Below the pieces are notes generated by a model. The model saw nothing but the letters and a program-made list of their open reading frames with translations. It was not told the origin of the DNA and ran no database searches. A stretch of DNA of 58,217 nt, taken from positions 1 through 58,217 of the forward strand of contig NZ_SLUB01000027.1 of assembly GCF_004799755.1 (NCBI RefSeq). Reading direction: 5' to 3'. This document shows, piece after piece, positions 40,778 through 52,037 of the stretch. The DNA is from Bacillus timonensis (GTDB lineage: Bacteria; Bacillota; Bacilli; Bacillales; Bacillaceae_L). Both the position numbers and the translations under genes were made by a program. Position 1 is the first letter of the stretch. Each line of letters begins with the position of its first letter.

Positions 40778-43375
40778 TTATGCTTTAAGTTGCTTTTGAA
40801 TTTCATATAAACGATTGATAGCTTCTAGTGGTGTAAGACCTATGATGTCCATCTCTTTAATGGATTTTAATAGATCCTTTTCTTTTGAAGTTATTGGCTT
40901 TTCTTCTTTTTGATAGCTAGCCTTTGATTCCTCAAAAAATGAAAGTTGCAGATTATTAGAAAGATCCATTGAATCTTCCCTTGTTACTGCGATTTGCTTT
41001 TCACCTTGTTCAAGCTGGTTCAAAATTTCTTTTGCACGTTCAATCAAGTTGTCTGGAAGCTCAGCAAGCTTAGCGACATGAATCCCATAGCTTTTATCTG
41101 CAGCCCCTTCTTTAATCTTATGAAGGAAAACAACATTATCATTTTCCTCAACGGCACTTACATGAACATTGACTAAATTTTTAAGTGCTGCTTCCAAATC
41201 TGTCAACTCATGATAATGTGTGGAAAATAACGTATGAGCTCCAATATTTTCATGAATATACTCAATAATTGCTTGAGCTAATGCCATTCCATCATAAGTG
41301 GATGTCCCGCGTCCAATTTCATCAAATAATAATAAGCTCCTGGATGTTGCATTCACAATCGCATTTTTGGCCTCGAGCATTTCCACCATAAATGTACTTT
41401 GCCCTGAAATCAAATCATCCGCAGCTCCAATTCTTGTGAACACTTGATCGTAGATCGGAAGTACAGCTTCACTTGCCGGAACAAAACAGCCGATTTGAGC
41501 CAATATTGAAGTAAGGGCAATTTGTCTCATGTACGTACTCTTACCAGACATATTTGGCCCTGTGATAAGTAGTAATGAATGCCCTTGCTCCATTACACAG
41601 TCATTTGGAACATATTCCTGTGCTTGCATCACTTTTTCGACAACAGGATGACGGCCATCTTTAATAATGAGCTTATCCTCTGAAAAATGTGGCATACAAT
41701 AGTGGCGTTCCTCACTAATTGTTGCAAAGCATTGAAGGACATCCAGTTCACTAATCACCTTAGCTAACGACTGAAGTCTTGGAATATATTCTTTTACTTG
41801 TTCACGAATAGTAAGGAAAATATCATATTCCAACTGAACAATCTTTTCCTCTGCTTCAAGAATTAATGTTTCTTTTTCTTTAAGCTCAGGGGTAATAAAA
41901 CGTTCCGCATTTGTTAATGTTTGTTTTCTTTCGTACATTCCTTCCGGCAAAAACTGTAAGTTTGCCTTAGTTACTTCAATATAATAGCCAAATACACGGT
42001 TATATCCAATTTTTAAGGACTTAATTCCAGTCTTTTCTCGTTCCTGTTTTTCTAAGGCTGCAATCCATGTTTTTCCATTACGACTTGCATCACGATATTG
42101 GTCAAGAGTGTCATTGAAACCATCCTTGATAATATCTCCTTCCTTAATCGTCATTGGAGGTGATTCTTTAATAGACCTCTGTAACAGATCAGTGAGTGAT
42201 TCACACAGATCCATTTGATTTCCTAAATTGTTTGCATATGGATGCTCTAGCTTGGTCACAAGATTATAAATTCCAGGTACTTGCTCGAGCGATTTTTTCA
42301 ACTGTAACAGGTCCCTTGCGTTGACATTCCCATAAGCTACTCGTCCAGCAAGACGTTCTAAGTCATAGACTTCCTTTAATAAATCCCTTAGTTCTAACCT
42401 CTCAAAATATTGATTAATAAAGGTTTGAACCATATTTAGACGTGCTTCAATTTCGTTTTTATTTAATAATGGTCGGTCAATCCACTGCTTTAACAGACGT
42501 CCACCCATCGCTGTAACTGTTTGATCTAAAAGCCATAATAAAGAACCTTTCTTTCCTTTACTTCGAATCGTCTCAGTCAATTCCAGGTTACGCTTAGAAT
42601 AAAGGTCGATTTTCATAAATTGATTTGTATAATAGACCTGAACCTGCTGCAAATGATCAAGAGATCGTTTTTGTGTTTTTATTAAATAATTTAATAATCT
42701 TCCAAACGCGAGGACTAACTTTTCATCATCAAGGTGATTTGTTAGCTGTTTTACATGATCTGCTATTTCGCAATTATCTTCATGTGAAATTGTAACCTGA
42801 CAGCGATCGATCATCGCTTTTTTAAACATTTCCTCTAAATCAGATGGAACCACTACCTCTTTAACACCATTTGCATAAATTTCTCCAATAACATCTTCAA
42901 AATTTGAAGACAATAAGGATACCCTATTTTCACCAGTTGATAAGTCGGTTAATGCAAATCCAAAATGACCATCTAAAAAACGGGTAATAGAAGCTAAAAA
43001 GTTATTCTCTTTATCTAAAAGGTTCTTTCCTTCCATCACGGTACCAGGTGTTACTAATTGAATAACCTCACGTCTGACGACACCTTTTGCTTGTTTCGGA
43101 TCTTCTGTTTGCTCACAAATTGCCACTTTATATCCTTGATTCACTAATTGTTCAATATATCCAGCAGCTGAGTGATAGGGAACCCCACACATCGGGATTT
43201 TTTCATCTGCTCCACCATCTCTAGCCGTTAAGGTTATTTCTAAAATCTGGGATGCGTTTATTGCATCCTCAAAAAACATTTCATAAAAATCTCCAAGTCG
43301 AAAAAATAAAAAGGCATCTTGATAATCTGCCTTTATCGCTAAGTATTGCTTTATCATCGGCGTATATTCTGCCAT
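40778..43375 (-). CDS. mutS: DNA mismatch repair protein MutS
   Basis: MutS binds mismatched DNA. The 865-residue protein starts with the mismatch-binding domain ([15 protein letters not shown], with the stacking Phe and the Glu of the FxE motif) and ends with an ABC ATPase ([39 protein letters not shown]). A beta-clamp-binding-like QLSFFEE lies near the C-terminus. ATG 43375 follows GGGGGA. Confidence 0.98.
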   Translation of the reverse strand: MAEYTPMIKQYLAIKADYQDAFLFFRLGDFYEMFFEDAINASQILEITLTARDGGADEKIPMCGVPYHSAAGYIEQLVNQGYKVAICEQTEDPKQAKGVVRREVIQLVTPGTVMEGKNLLDKENNFLASITRFLDGHFGFALTDLSTGENRVSLLSSNFEDVIGEIYANGVKEVVVPSDLEEMFKKAMIDRCQVTISHEDNCEIADHVKQLTNHLDDEKLVLAFGRLLNYLIKTQKRSLDHLQQVQVYYTNQFMKIDLYSKRNLELTETIRSKGKKGSLLWLLDQTVTAMGGRLLKQWIDRPLLNKNEIEARLNMVQTFINQYFERLELRDLLKEVYDLERLAGRVAYGNVNARDLLQLKKSLEQVPGIYNLVTKLEHPYANNLGNQMDLCESLTDLLQRSIKESPPMTIKEGDIIKDGFNDTLDQYRDASRNGKTWIAALEKQEREKTGIKSLKIGYNRVFGYYIEVTKANLQFLPEGMYERKQTLTNAERFITPELKEKETLILEAEEKIVQLEYDIFLTIREQVKEYIPRLQSLAKVISELDVLQCFATISEERHYCMPHFSEDKLIIKDGRHPVVEKVMQAQEYVPNDCVMEQGHSLLLITGPNMSGKSTYMRQIALTSILAQIGCFVPASEAVLPIYDQVFTRIGAADDLISGQSTFMVEMLEAKNAIVNATSRSLLLFDEIGRGTSTYDGMALAQAIIEYIHENIGAHTLFSTHYHELTDLEAALKNLVNVHVSAVEENDNVVFLHKIKEGAADKSYGIHVAKLAELPDNLIERAKEILNQLEQGEKQIAVTREDSMDLSNNLQLSFFEESKASYQKEEKPITSKEKDLLKSIKEMDIIGLTPLEAINRLYEIQKQLKA

Positions 43376-43460
43376 TTATTAATCCCCCAACTACAATAGT
43401 TCTGTTCATATTATAACATAGTTTAAAAATGGGATGGGGGAGACTTGTCTTCAATTTAAT

Positions 43461-43493
43461 GAAAAAAAACTAGGAAGTCGTGCCTCCTAGTTT
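43461..43493 (-). terminator. Terminator of cotE
   Basis: AAACTAGGA and TCCTAGTTT pair, followed on the minus strand by a U run; the cotE stop is 4 nt away. Confidence 0.85.
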
Positions 43494-43496
43494 CAA

Positions 43497-44039
43497 TTAT
43501 TCTTCTAAATCCCCTACTAAGAAGTCAGGATTTAAATCCTCGAATTCTTCGTCGTCTACATCCCAATCTTTTATGTCGTCATAACAACCATCTGGATTTA
43601 CGTGGACGCATACCTTTGTTTCACCAATTACTTCTGCAAGAAGCTCTCTTTCTACCTCAACAAGAATTTTGTTCCCATTAGGTGAAATTGTGCATTCTAA
43701 GCAATTTGGCTGTTGCAACACATCAACAATCACGTCAAAGTCATCACCTAAGAAATTCTCATCTCTATACTTGAGTTTGATGTAATCTTTGTATGAAAGT
43801 GTTTCCGTAACAACCTCTGTTTTTGTATTGTTACCAAAAGAATACCATGTATTGACATCGAATCTGCCGCTTACTTCTACCGTATTCCCTTTTTTCTCCG
43901 CTACATACTGATGGTTAATGATCCAGCATCCTAAAATGTTGGATGGGTGGTGTGGTGGTGAAATTGTATAAGTAGACTGCGAAAACTTACGTCCCTTTCC
44001 TACAACAGCTTTTGTGATAATCTCTCTGTATTCAGACAT
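43497..44039 (-). CDS. cotE: Outer spore coat morphogenetic protein CotE
   Basis: CotE organises the outer spore coat. The 180-residue protein begins [20 protein letters not shown], contains [17 protein letters not shown] and ends with a very acidic tail ([19 protein letters not shown]), the family pattern. ATG 44039 follows GAGGGT. It is followed by mutS-mutL as in B. subtilis. Confidence 0.95.
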   Translation of the reverse strand: MSEYREIITKAVVGKGRKFSQSTYTISPPHHPSNILGCWIINHQYVAEKKGNTVEVSGRFDVNTWYSFGNNTKTEVVTETLSYKDYIKLKYRDENFLGDDFDVIVDVLQQPNCLECTISPNGNKILVEVERELLAEVIGETKVCVHVNPDGCYDDIKDWDVDDEEFEDLNPDFLVGDLEE

Positions 44040-44334
44040 TCGAACATACCCTCCTCAATCAATCTTCAATTCATCCTATGCGGGACATTTGACTAGTGTG
44101 ATAAAGACTGATTTCTTTTTCAAAACTTTTTGCAGTACCTCGAAATCTTACTTGTAAGTACCTGAAAAAAAGTTAATTAACCATTCAAAATAAGTACTAA
44201 AAAAACGCAATGTCCTTCTCTTTATACATCAACCTTACGATTACTGTATAGTTCATTGTATGCGCGTTCGCCCATTTATGTACCTTTTTTTAAAAGCAGT
44301 ACAAGCAAAAATATAATCTTGCCGATGACCATGC
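44040..44334. other. Intergenic region upstream of cotE
   Basis: This is about 300 nt of AT-rich sequence between ricA and cotE. It should carry the cotE mother-cell promoters, but I could not place sigma-E or sigma-K elements with confidence. No gene is seen. Confidence 0.5.
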
Positions 44335-44368
44335 AAAAAAATAAGGCAAAAGCTTAACGCTTTTGCCT
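44335..44368 (-). terminator. Terminator of miaB-ricA
   Basis: AGGCAAAAGC and GCTTTTGCCT pair around TTAAC, followed on the minus strand by seven U within ten bases. Confidence 0.88.
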
Positions 44369-44375
44369 CTAACCT

Positions 44376-44807
44376 TTAGTGGCAGCCACAGCCACTTTTG
44401 TTATTCAGTTTTGAACCAGTTTCACCTGCTAATAAGTCTCCACCAGTAGACGTAATGATTTCATTTGTTACATTGTTAGAAATCGTATGAGCTACAAGCT
44501 GTAGAAGATCATTCACTTCAAGTTGTGAGTTTTTGAATTCTTCTACAACTGGAATGCTGTCAAGTTCTGCTTGCAGATTATCAATTTTTGCTTCAACTTG
44601 CTTTAATGCTTCAGACTTACCATAGTGCTGGAAATTCACTGCTTGTTTTTGTAAGCTTTTAATTGTATCTATAATCTCTTGAACCTTTTTGTTCTCATTG
44701 ATTTGCGCTTCTGCACGTTTAAAAAAATCAACTTCTTCTGTTTCTGCAATCATTTTTGCAAGCTCAGTTGCACGCTCAACGATTTGCTCTTTTGTGTATT
44801 GTGCCAT
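44376..44807 (-). CDS. ricA: RicA (YmcA), RNase Y specificity-complex subunit
   Basis: RicA forms a complex with RicF and RicT that carries Fe-S clusters and guides RNase Y cleavage, affecting competence, biofilm and sporulation. The 143-residue helical protein has HYGKSEALKQVEAKID in the middle and ends in SGCGCH, whose Cys residues are candidate cluster ligands. It starts 1 nt after miaB. RNase Y (rny) is also in this window. Confidence 0.92.
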   Translation of the reverse strand: MAQYTKEQIVERATELAKMIAETEEVDFFKRAEAQINENKKVQEIIDTIKSLQKQAVNFQHYGKSEALKQVEAKIDNLQAELDSIPVVEEFKNSQLEVNDLLQLVAHTISNNVTNEIITSTGGDLLAGETGSKLNNKSGCGCH

Positions 44808-44808
44808 C

Positions 44809-46338
44809 TTAGTTCACCTCTACCGCTTCTTCGATCATTTCCCCATCTAATGACCAAGTTTTTGCTTGTGTAATTTTCACTTTTACAATTTTACCAATTG
44901 CTGATTTTGGACCTTTGAAGTTGACCAGCTTATTCTTACTTGTGTATCCAGCTAAAACATCTGGATTGTTTTTACTCTCACCTTCCACAAGAACTTCAAC
45001 AATTTGATCTTGATATGCAAGATTTTTCTTTGCTGAAATTTCATTTACAAGTGCATTAAGACGCTGAAGTCTTTCCTTCTTCACTTCCATTGAAATGTTA
45101 TCTTCCATTTTTGCTGCTGGTGTTCCCTCACGTGGTGAATAAATGAAGGTATAAGCAGAATCAAATTCTACTTCTCTGTATAAAGAAAGAGTTTCTTCAA
45201 ATTGTTCATCCGTTTCATTAGGGAAACCAACTATGATATCCGTCGTAAAGGAAGCATTCGGAATTTGTTCCTTCATTTTACGAACTAACTCTAAATATGA
45301 TTCTCTCGTATATTTACGAGACATTAGTTTTAATACTTGAGAGCTTCCGGATTGTACTGGTAGGTGGATGTGCTCCATCAGGTTTCCACCTTTAGCAAGT
45401 ACTTCAATTAAATGATCATCAAAATCACGTGGATGACTTGTTGTGAAACGAATCCGCGGGATATCAATCTTGCGCAGCTCGTCCATTAAGTCACCTAAAC
45501 CATATTTGATATCTGTGAAATCCTTACCATAAGCATTTACGTTTTGACCAAGTAAGGTAATTTCTTTATATCCTTGTCTTGCTAAATGTCTAACCTCTTC
45601 AATAATATCCTCTGGGCGACGGCTCCGTTCCTTACCGCGTGTATAAGGCACGATACAGTAAGTACAGAATTTGTCACAACCATACATAATGTTGACCCAA
45701 CCCTTGATATTTCCTTTACGCACTTTTGGAAGGTTTTCAATAATGTCACCTTCCTTAGACCATACTTCAACGACCATCTCTTTACTAAACATAGCTTCTT
45801 TAACAATATGAGGAAGGCGGTGAATATTATGAGTACCAAAAATCATATCAATAAATTGATGTTTTTCAAGAATTTTATTAACCACTGATTCTTCTTGGGA
45901 CATACATCCACAAACACCGATTAAAAGATTTGGATTTTCAAGTTTTAATGGTTTAAGGTGTCCGATTTCACCAAATACTTTATTTTCTGCGTTTTCGCGA
46001 ATCGCACAAGTATTAAGTAAAATAATGTCTGCGTCTTCGGTATTTTCAGTTGGCTCATAGCCCATTTCCATAAAAATACCGGCCATTACTTCCGTATCAT
46101 GCTCATTCATTTGGCAGCCATACGTACGAATTAAAAAGCGTTTTCCTTTTCCTGCATTTTTCATATCCTCAGGGATTGAAAACTCTTTTAAGTAATTAAC
46201 TTGTTCTTTACCACGTTTTTTCGCATCTTTTAATGAAGGTGGTTGATAAACAGATTGAAAATACTTACTGTAATCCTTTTCGGATTTTTTGTCCGCAGGT
46301 TTTACTTGAGTACTTTCAAGACGTTGGTTTTCGTTCAT
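44809..46338 (-). CDS. miaB: tRNA-2-methylthio-N6-dimethylallyladenosine synthase MiaB
   Basis: MiaB is a radical-SAM methylthiotransferase acting on i6A37 in tRNA. The 509-residue protein has the N-terminal cluster domain ([35 protein letters not shown]), the radical-SAM CxxxCxxC in [17 protein letters not shown], and a C-terminal TRAM domain. ATG 46338 follows AAGGAGA. It acts after MiaA. Confidence 0.97.
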   Translation of the reverse strand: MNENQRLESTQVKPADKKSEKDYSKYFQSVYQPPSLKDAKKRGKEQVNYLKEFSIPEDMKNAGKGKRFLIRTYGCQMNEHDTEVMAGIFMEMGYEPTENTEDADIILLNTCAIRENAENKVFGEIGHLKPLKLENPNLLIGVCGCMSQEESVVNKILEKHQFIDMIFGTHNIHRLPHIVKEAMFSKEMVVEVWSKEGDIIENLPKVRKGNIKGWVNIMYGCDKFCTYCIVPYTRGKERSRRPEDIIEEVRHLARQGYKEITLLGQNVNAYGKDFTDIKYGLGDLMDELRKIDIPRIRFTTSHPRDFDDHLIEVLAKGGNLMEHIHLPVQSGSSQVLKLMSRKYTRESYLELVRKMKEQIPNASFTTDIIVGFPNETDEQFEETLSLYREVEFDSAYTFIYSPREGTPAAKMEDNISMEVKKERLQRLNALVNEISAKKNLAYQDQIVEVLVEGESKNNPDVLAGYTSKNKLVNFKGPKSAIGKIVKVKITQAKTWSLDGEMIEEAVEVN

Positions 46339-46540
46339 GTGGTATCTCCTTCCTTTTTACAAAAACGATCTGATGTAAAGTTTTTAAATTCTTTAACACT
46401 ACAAACCTACACATTTAACTAGTATAAGGTTTAACAAGTTTTAATACAATAAAACCATAGAAAATGTAGAAATTTGTACATTTTTAACAGCCAAGACATA
46501 CATGCCTATTTTATCATTCAAAAAACAGGGAGTAAAGGTT

Positions 46541-46581
46541 AAAACAAAAACCCTACTAAGACAAGAATCCTTAGTAGGGTT
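46541..46581 (-). terminator. Terminator of korA-korB
   Basis: AACCCTACTAAG and CTTAGTAGGGTT pair around nine bases, followed on the minus strand by a U-rich tail. Confidence 0.88.
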
Positions 46582-46590
46582 ATCGTTATA

Positions 46591-47457
46591 TTACATAAAT
46601 TCTGCAACAAGCTTATTGAATTTTTCTTCATTCAGATTCAAATCTGCATGCACAAGTGGAGTTTCATTATATCCATGTACAAGTTCTTGATAGGAAGGCT
46701 TTTCTGTATTCTGATAGATAAGCCCTGTTACGAGACTATTATGCTTCATTAAAGTCTGCATAGCCATAGAACGATCAGATGGATCATATCCTTCTACATC
46801 CGCTAGTTTTGTTAGGTTTTCTTTAAACCAATCATATGTGTTCACTTTGTTATAAGTAACACATGGGCTAAATACGTTAATTAATGAGAACCCTTTATGC
46901 TTAATGCCAGCCTCAATTAGTGCTGTCAAATCTTTAAGGTCCGTCGAGAAGCTTTGCGCAACAAAAGTTGCCCCTGCAGTTAAAGCCATTTCCATAACAG
47001 AAAGTGCAGACTCAATTGAGCCTTGTGGCGTACTTTTTGTTTTAAAGCCCATTTCACTTCTTGGTGACGTTTGGCCTTTAGTTAAACCATAAATTTGATT
47101 ATCCATAACAATGTATGTGATATCGATATTACGACGAATCGCATGAATTGTGTGACTCATTCCAATTGCATAACCATCTCCATCTCCACCTGAAGCAATA
47201 ACGGTTAAATCACGGTTAGCCATTTTTACCCCTTGAGCAATTGGTAGAGAACGTCCATGAATACCGTGCAATCCATAGGCATTGATATATCCTGAAATAC
47301 GTCCTGAACACCCAATCCCCGAGATAACTGCTAACTGTTCAGGCTCAAGTCCAACATTTGCAGCCGCACGCTGAATTGCTGCTTGTACGGAGAAGTCGCC
47401 ACATCCTGGACACCAGTTAGGTTTTACATTATTACGAAAGTCTTTAAATGTTGCCAT
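46591..47457 (-). CDS. korB: 2-oxoacid:ferredoxin oxidoreductase, beta subunit
   Basis: This is the TPP-binding subunit of a 2-oxoacid (probably 2-oxoglutarate) ferredoxin oxidoreductase. The 288-residue protein has WCPGCGDF with cluster Cys, ISGIGCSGR, and the TPP motif GGDGDGYAIG...MDNQIYGLTKGQ. The start is ATG 47457 after AAGGAG, overlapping the korA end by 14 nt. The frame continues to 47517 but inside korA. Confidence 0.93.
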   Translation of the reverse strand: MATFKDFRNNVKPNWCPGCGDFSVQAAIQRAAANVGLEPEQLAVISGIGCSGRISGYINAYGLHGIHGRSLPIAQGVKMANRDLTVIASGGDGDGYAIGMSHTIHAIRRNIDITYIVMDNQIYGLTKGQTSPRSEMGFKTKSTPQGSIESALSVMEMALTAGATFVAQSFSTDLKDLTALIEAGIKHKGFSLINVFSPCVTYNKVNTYDWFKENLTKLADVEGYDPSDRSMAMQTLMKHNSLVTGLIYQNTEKPSYQELVHGYNETPLVHADLNLNEEKFNKLVAEFM

Positions 47458-49195
47458 ATTCGAACAACTCCTTACATTTTGTGTGAACTTCATGAGGTAG
47501 GAACGGATTACCATCATACTTTAAGAAATTAGTAATCTTGTCCGCATGTCCTACATTCATCTTCATAATGTTTGCGAGCTGACCTGTAGCGTTATTCTCA
47601 ACCACTAATACTTTTTTAGCTGATTGAACTAAAGGTAAAATGTCGTCAGTTGGGAATGGATGAATTAATCGAACCTGTGCATGGTTTACTTTAATACCAT
47701 CATTCTCAAGGCGTGTCATTGCTTCTTCAATCGCACCGCGAGTTGAGTTAAAACCTACAACTAAAAGATCCGCCTCTTCATGTTTCACATTTTTATAAAC
47801 AGGAGTCTTAAATTGAATGTTTTTAATTTTTCTAAGGCGCTTTTCCATTTGATCCTTACGGTTGCTTGCAACCTCGGATGGTTTACCTTGTTCATTATGT
47901 TCAACACCCGTTACATGGTGGATTCCATTTTTTACACCTGGTACTACACGTGGTGATACTCCACTTTCTGTCACTTCATATCGCTTAAAATATTCCTTAT
48001 TCTCTAATTCTGGTAATTCATCATCAAGAAGTAGATTTCCACGTCTGATTTCAATCTGTGAATAATCAAGTGGTTCAACAGTTTGCTTACCAAGCGAAAG
48101 TTGTAAGTCTGTTAGAAAGATAACCGGACATTGATATTCCTCAGCTAGGTTAAATGCTTCGATGATGTCATAAAACGCTTCCTGTACAGTACTAGGAGCC
48201 ATTACGATCTTAGGAATTTCTCCGTGCGTACCGTAAATCATTGCCATTAAATCAGATTGTTCTTGTTTTGTTGGCAAACCCGTACTAGGACCACCACGTT
48301 GTGTATCAATAATAACAAGTGGTGTTTCAGTAATACCTGATAATCCGATTGATTCCATCATTAATGATAAACCTGGTCCAGCAGAAGCAGTAAATGCACG
48401 AACTCCGGCATAGTTAGAGCCAATTGCCATTGTACAAGCAGCAATTTCGTCCTCAGTTTGGATCACTGTTCCGCCAAATTCAGGCAGTTTACTAATTAAG
48501 TATTCCATGATTTCAGAAGCTGGGGTAATTGGGTATGCAGGCATAAATCTTGCCCCACCCGCTAGAGCACCCAAAGCAATTGCGTCATTACCAATCATGA
48601 ACATGCGTTGCTTTCCGTCAGCTTTTTCTAACTTCATCTTTACGTCTTCGCTGAGCTGATTCTCTAGGAATTCAGCACCTGCTTTGATTGCTTCCATATT
48701 CTTTTCCACAACCTGCTGACCTTTTCGACCAAAGATTTCTTCTACCACATTTAAATATACATTTAAATCGAGGTCCAATAATGAACTAGTTGCACCAATG
48801 GCAACCATGTTTTTCATAAGGGACGTTCCAAGTTCAGTTGCGATTTGAGTAAATGGAACAGAATACAAATGAACATTGGTGTTTTCAGGAATGGTTGGTC
48901 CGAATTTTGCATCTGCCAACACAACTCCCCCGTCTCGTAATTCGTGAAAATTAAAATCAATTGTTTCCTGGTCAAAGGCTACTAAAATATCAAGATCGTC
49001 TGAAATTGAACGAACTTGAGTTGTACTTACGCGAATTTTGTTATTCGTATGACCACCTTTAATACGTGATGAAAAGTGGCGATAACCGTATAAATAGTAG
49101 CCTAAACGATTTAAAGCAATGGAAAAGATTTCCCCTGTACTCTCGATTCCTTCCCCTTGTTGTCCGCCAACTTTCCACGAAAGTTGATTGATCAT
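47444..49195 (-). CDS. korA: 2-oxoacid:ferredoxin oxidoreductase, alpha subunit
   Basis: The 583-residue protein is a fusion of the gamma domain (KVGGQQGEGIESTG, residues about 1-190) and the alpha domain (AYPITPASEIMEYL, EDEIAACTMAIGSNYAG). Such KorA proteins pair with KorB to make succinyl-CoA with ferredoxin as electron acceptor. The substrate is inferred from family. ATG 49195 follows AAAGGGGTG. Confidence 0.93.
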   Translation of the reverse strand: MINQLSWKVGGQQGEGIESTGEIFSIALNRLGYYLYGYRHFSSRIKGGHTNNKIRVSTTQVRSISDDLDILVAFDQETIDFNFHELRDGGVVLADAKFGPTIPENTNVHLYSVPFTQIATELGTSLMKNMVAIGATSSLLDLDLNVYLNVVEEIFGRKGQQVVEKNMEAIKAGAEFLENQLSEDVKMKLEKADGKQRMFMIGNDAIALGALAGGARFMPAYPITPASEIMEYLISKLPEFGGTVIQTEDEIAACTMAIGSNYAGVRAFTASAGPGLSLMMESIGLSGITETPLVIIDTQRGGPSTGLPTKQEQSDLMAMIYGTHGEIPKIVMAPSTVQEAFYDIIEAFNLAEEYQCPVIFLTDLQLSLGKQTVEPLDYSQIEIRRGNLLLDDELPELENKEYFKRYEVTESGVSPRVVPGVKNGIHHVTGVEHNEQGKPSEVASNRKDQMEKRLRKIKNIQFKTPVYKNVKHEEADLLVVGFNSTRGAIEEAMTRLENDGIKVNHAQVRLIHPFPTDDILPLVQSAKKVLVVENNATGQLANIMKMNVGHADKITNFLKYDGNPFLPHEVHTKCKELFEYGNI

Positions 49196-49501
49196 GACTT
49201 ACACCCCTTTGGAATACGTTCTATATAAGACTTTTTTTAGGTTTAAGTGTATAGCACTTTCCAACTCTGATGTAGTTGATTTTTTATGTGAATTCTAGTT
49301 TATCGAAACAGGGTCTTTTCCAACTACAAAATTGGGAGTAAATCACCAAAAATGAATTGAAAAAAACTGTCTAATATTATACTGTTGGATATGTACTAAA
49401 CGCTTTCATTCTAGACCTATCAACGAAAAAAAGCAACCCTTAGTAAGCAAATTATGAAGAAAAATGTATATTTTGTTATTTTTCAATTAATTTCATTTTA
49501 T
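49196..49501. other. Intergenic region upstream of korA
   Basis: About 300 nt of AT-rich sequence with no gene; it must hold the korAB promoter. A clear terminator for the dipeptidase gene was not found. Confidence 0.5.
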
Positions 49502-50446
49502 TCAGTTTGAACATGGGTTAATTTCACACGGTAAATGCTCTATAAAATTATGATATAAGAATTTTTCCACCTGGGTCTCTGTGTAATGTTTTAACAAGTT
49601 ATTTACAAGAACATCGTACCCTATGAAAGATTCAAGTCCAAAGGTTGTTTCTGTTATACCATCAAAATCAGATCCAAATCCTACATGGTTTTCTCCGCCT
49701 AATGAACAAATATAGTCAAGATGCTTTACTACATCATCTATAGATGCATGGCCCTGATTGCTTAAAAATTGCGGGACAAACGTGATTCCAATCATGCCGT
49801 TCTTTTGTATAAGTGCGCGTATTTGATCATCCTGAAGATTGCGTCGGTGATTACAAACTGCGATTGCATTTGAATGAGAGGCAATTGGATAATCCGCTAC
49901 TTCCATGACATCCCAAAATCCTTTGATTGATAAATGAGATACATCTGTCCAAATTAATGCCTTATTGTGCTCCTGCACAACCTCTTTCCCAAAGCTCGAT
50001 AGCCCCCCTCCACGAGGTTCTCCAATGCCATCCGCAACAAAGTTAGCGTAATTCCACGTTAACCCAACAGATGACACGCCAAGCCTTATTAGCGTTTGAA
50101 GTTTTACAATACTTTGATCAATGGCGTCACATCCTTCTAACGTTAAGAAAGCGCCTATCTCATTCTCTTTCAAGGCCAATATGTCCTCTTTTGTTCGTAC
50201 CGCTTTTAATAACGGGGAAGGGGCAATAACTCTCTTATAAAAAATTTCTACCATTTCTAACGCTGTTTCAAACCGACTTTCCGGCCTTACTTCTTCAGGA
50301 ATGTAGATGGCAAAGCATTGCACCTTGCTGCCTGTTGCTTTTAATTGGTTATATGTAATATGTAATTTCGGCGAATCAGCAAAATCAATGGTAGGATCCA
50401 TCCACATTTTATATAAAACATCAGAATGCGCATCAAATATTTTCAA
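49502..50446 (-). CDS. Membrane dipeptidase (peptidase family M19)
   Basis: This 314-residue renal-dipeptidase-like metalloenzyme shows zinc ligands in IFDAHSDVL (HxD), LEGCDAI (Glu), HLS and HSNA...NHRRN, and GFGSDFDG closing the site. Such enzymes cleave dipeptides. The start is TTG 50446, nine bases after AAGGGAG; an in-frame TTG at 50455 overlaps that site. Confidence 0.92.
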   Translation of the reverse strand: MKIFDAHSDVLYKMWMDPTIDFADSPKLHITYNQLKATGSKVQCFAIYIPEEVRPESRFETALEMVEIFYKRVIAPSPLLKAVRTKEDILALKENEIGAFLTLEGCDAIDQSIVKLQTLIRLGVSSVGLTWNYANFVADGIGEPRGGGLSSFGKEVVQEHNKALIWTDVSHLSIKGFWDVMEVADYPIASHSNAIAVCNHRRNLQDDQIRALIQKNGMIGITFVPQFLSNQGHASIDDVVKHLDYICSLGGENHVGFGSDFDGITETTFGLESFIGYDVLVNNLLKHYTETQVEKFLYHNFIEHLPCEINPCSN

Positions 50447-50479
50447 ATTAATCAACTCCCTTTTCTTTCTATTTTACAC

Positions 50480-50512
50480 AAAAATACCTGTTTGTCTTTT
50501 AGGACAAACAGG
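50480..50512 (-). terminator. Terminator of spoVS
   Basis: CCTGTTTGTC and GACAAACAGG pair around six bases, followed on the minus strand by UAUUUUU. Confidence 0.82.
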
Positions 50513-50555
50513 CAACTATCCATCACTTGACCACTTTATAAAAATGGACATACGA

Positions 50556-50816
50556 TTATCTTGGTTCAACGATTAATTTTATAGCCGTTCTTTCTTCACC
50601 ATCAATTAGAATATCTGTAAATGCCGGAATACAAATTAGGTCCACTCCACTCGGTGCTACAAATCCTCTAGCTATCGCTACTGCTTTCACTGCCTGATTT
50701 AATGCACCTGCACCAATCGCCTGGATTTCTGCAGCTCCTCTTTCACGCAATACACCTGCAAGAGCTCCAGCTACAGAGTTAGGATTAGATTTTGCTGAAA
50801 CTTTTAATATTTCCAT
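50556..50816 (-). CDS. spoVS: Stage V sporulation protein S
   Basis: This is an 86-residue Alba-like protein, almost invariant in spore formers; it begins MEILKVSAKSNPNSVAGALA. It affects septation and coat stages of sporulation. ATG 50816 follows AAGGAGG. A sigma-H promoter lies about 200 nt upstream, as expected for this gene. Confidence 0.97.
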   Translation of the reverse strand: MEILKVSAKSNPNSVAGALAGVLRERGAAEIQAIGAGALNQAVKAVAIARGFVAPSGVDLICIPAFTDILIDGEERTAIKLIVEPR

Positions 50817-51017
50817 TTCTACTTTCCTCCTTGTTCTTTACAATGTTTCCCTGAGTGATCGGTAGAACCATACAAACCAATACTGACTGATAATTTTTAC
50901 GATCTATTACTTTTTTCACTGAGTCTAACATGATCGCAAGACTTACCAGAGGCTATCTTTATTCAATCAGGGATTACCAAGCCCTGTTGAACAATGAATA
51001 ATGATCCCATAACTACT

Positions 51018-51047
51018 ATATTCACTAGAAACTACCAGTATTCCTGC
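51018..51047 (-). promoter_or_regulatory. Sigma-H promoter of spoVS
   Basis: On the minus strand GCAGGAATA (51039-51047), a 12-nt spacer and AGTGAATAT (51018-51026) match the sigma-H consensus RNAGGAWWW-N11-12-RNNGAATWW at every defined position. spoVS is sigma-H-dependent in B. subtilis. No other gene is seen in the 50817-51091 gap. Confidence 0.8.
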
Positions 51048-51091
51048 TTGTTTCTAAGTTTTTTCTAAAAATTCAAAAACTTGTTCAACAC

Positions 51092-51126
51092 AAAAAAACC
51101 AAGATTTCAAAATGAATATCTTGGTT
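51092..51126 (-). terminator. Terminator of ymdB
   Basis: AACCAAGAT and ATCTTGGTT pair, followed on the minus strand by seven U. Confidence 0.88.
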
Positions 51127-51133
51127 AAATAAT

Positions 51134-51928
51134 TCAGTCAAAAAATGGATGATCGTCATTAATGAGAATTCGTTGAATCCCTTTTGCCTTTCCACTCTTT
51201 TGGTCTACGTCTACGAGAACTCCATTTAATTGGGTTCTTCCTTGAACGACTTCAAAGCGTGTAGGTAAAGCCGTTTTAAATTTATGAATAACAGCCTCTT
51301 TATCCATACCTAAAATACCATCGTATGGCCCTGTCATACCAACATCAGTGATAAATGCAGTGCCTTTTGGTAAAACACGATTGTCCGCTGTTTGCACATG
51401 TGTATGTGTTCCAACCACAGCAGTTACACGTCCATCAAGATACCAGCCCATTGCAATTTTCTCACTAGTAGCTTCTGCATGAAAGTCAACAAAAATGATG
51501 GAAGTTCGCTTTTTGGCTTGTTCAATTAATTCATCGCATATGTTAAAAGGATCGTCAATGGCCGGGAGAAATGTCCGCCCTTGCAAATTAATAATAGCAA
51601 CTTCTTGTCCGTTCACTTTACTATACATAATTCCTTGACCAGGAGTGCCTTCAGGGAAATTGGCTGGACGAATCATATGTTTAGCTGTATCAATAAACTC
51701 GAAAATGTCTTTGTTGTCCCATGTATGATTACCCAGAGTGATAGCTTGGGCACCACTTTCCAGAAATTGGTTGTATATTTTTTTGGTAATTCCTCGTCCG
51801 GATGCTGCATTTTCACCATTCACGATGGTAAGTGTTGGATGGAATTTTGCTTTTAGTTTCGGGAGATATTCACGAATCATATCTCTTCCTGGTGAGCCAA
51901 CAACATCACCAATAAATAAAATCTTCAT
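51134..51928 (-). CDS. ymdB: Cyclic-nucleotide metallophosphodiesterase YmdB
   Basis: This 264-residue member of the TIGR00282 metallophosphatase family has metal ligands in FIGDVVGSPGRD, NGENAASGRG, LGNHTWDNKD, VDFHAEATSEK and GTHTHVQTADN. B. subtilis YmdB hydrolyses cyclic nucleotides and affects biofilm and motility choices. It lies downstream of rny as in B. subtilis. Confidence 0.95.
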   Translation of the reverse strand: MKILFIGDVVGSPGRDMIREYLPKLKAKFHPTLTIVNGENAASGRGITKKIYNQFLESGAQAITLGNHTWDNKDIFEFIDTAKHMIRPANFPEGTPGQGIMYSKVNGQEVAIINLQGRTFLPAIDDPFNICDELIEQAKKRTSIIFVDFHAEATSEKIAMGWYLDGRVTAVVGTHTHVQTADNRVLPKGTAFITDVGMTGPYDGILGMDKEAVIHKFKTALPTRFEVVQGRTQLNGVLVDVDQKSGKAKGIQRILINDDHPFFD

Positions 51929-52037
51929 GTAAAAGCCCCTTTCATATCAAGTGAAGCACAAAAAGCGAAAAATCTCAATGTCAAAGGCTATTTTTTTAGA
52001 GTATTTGCCAGTTTTACATTTTCTAAAAAAATTTTGA

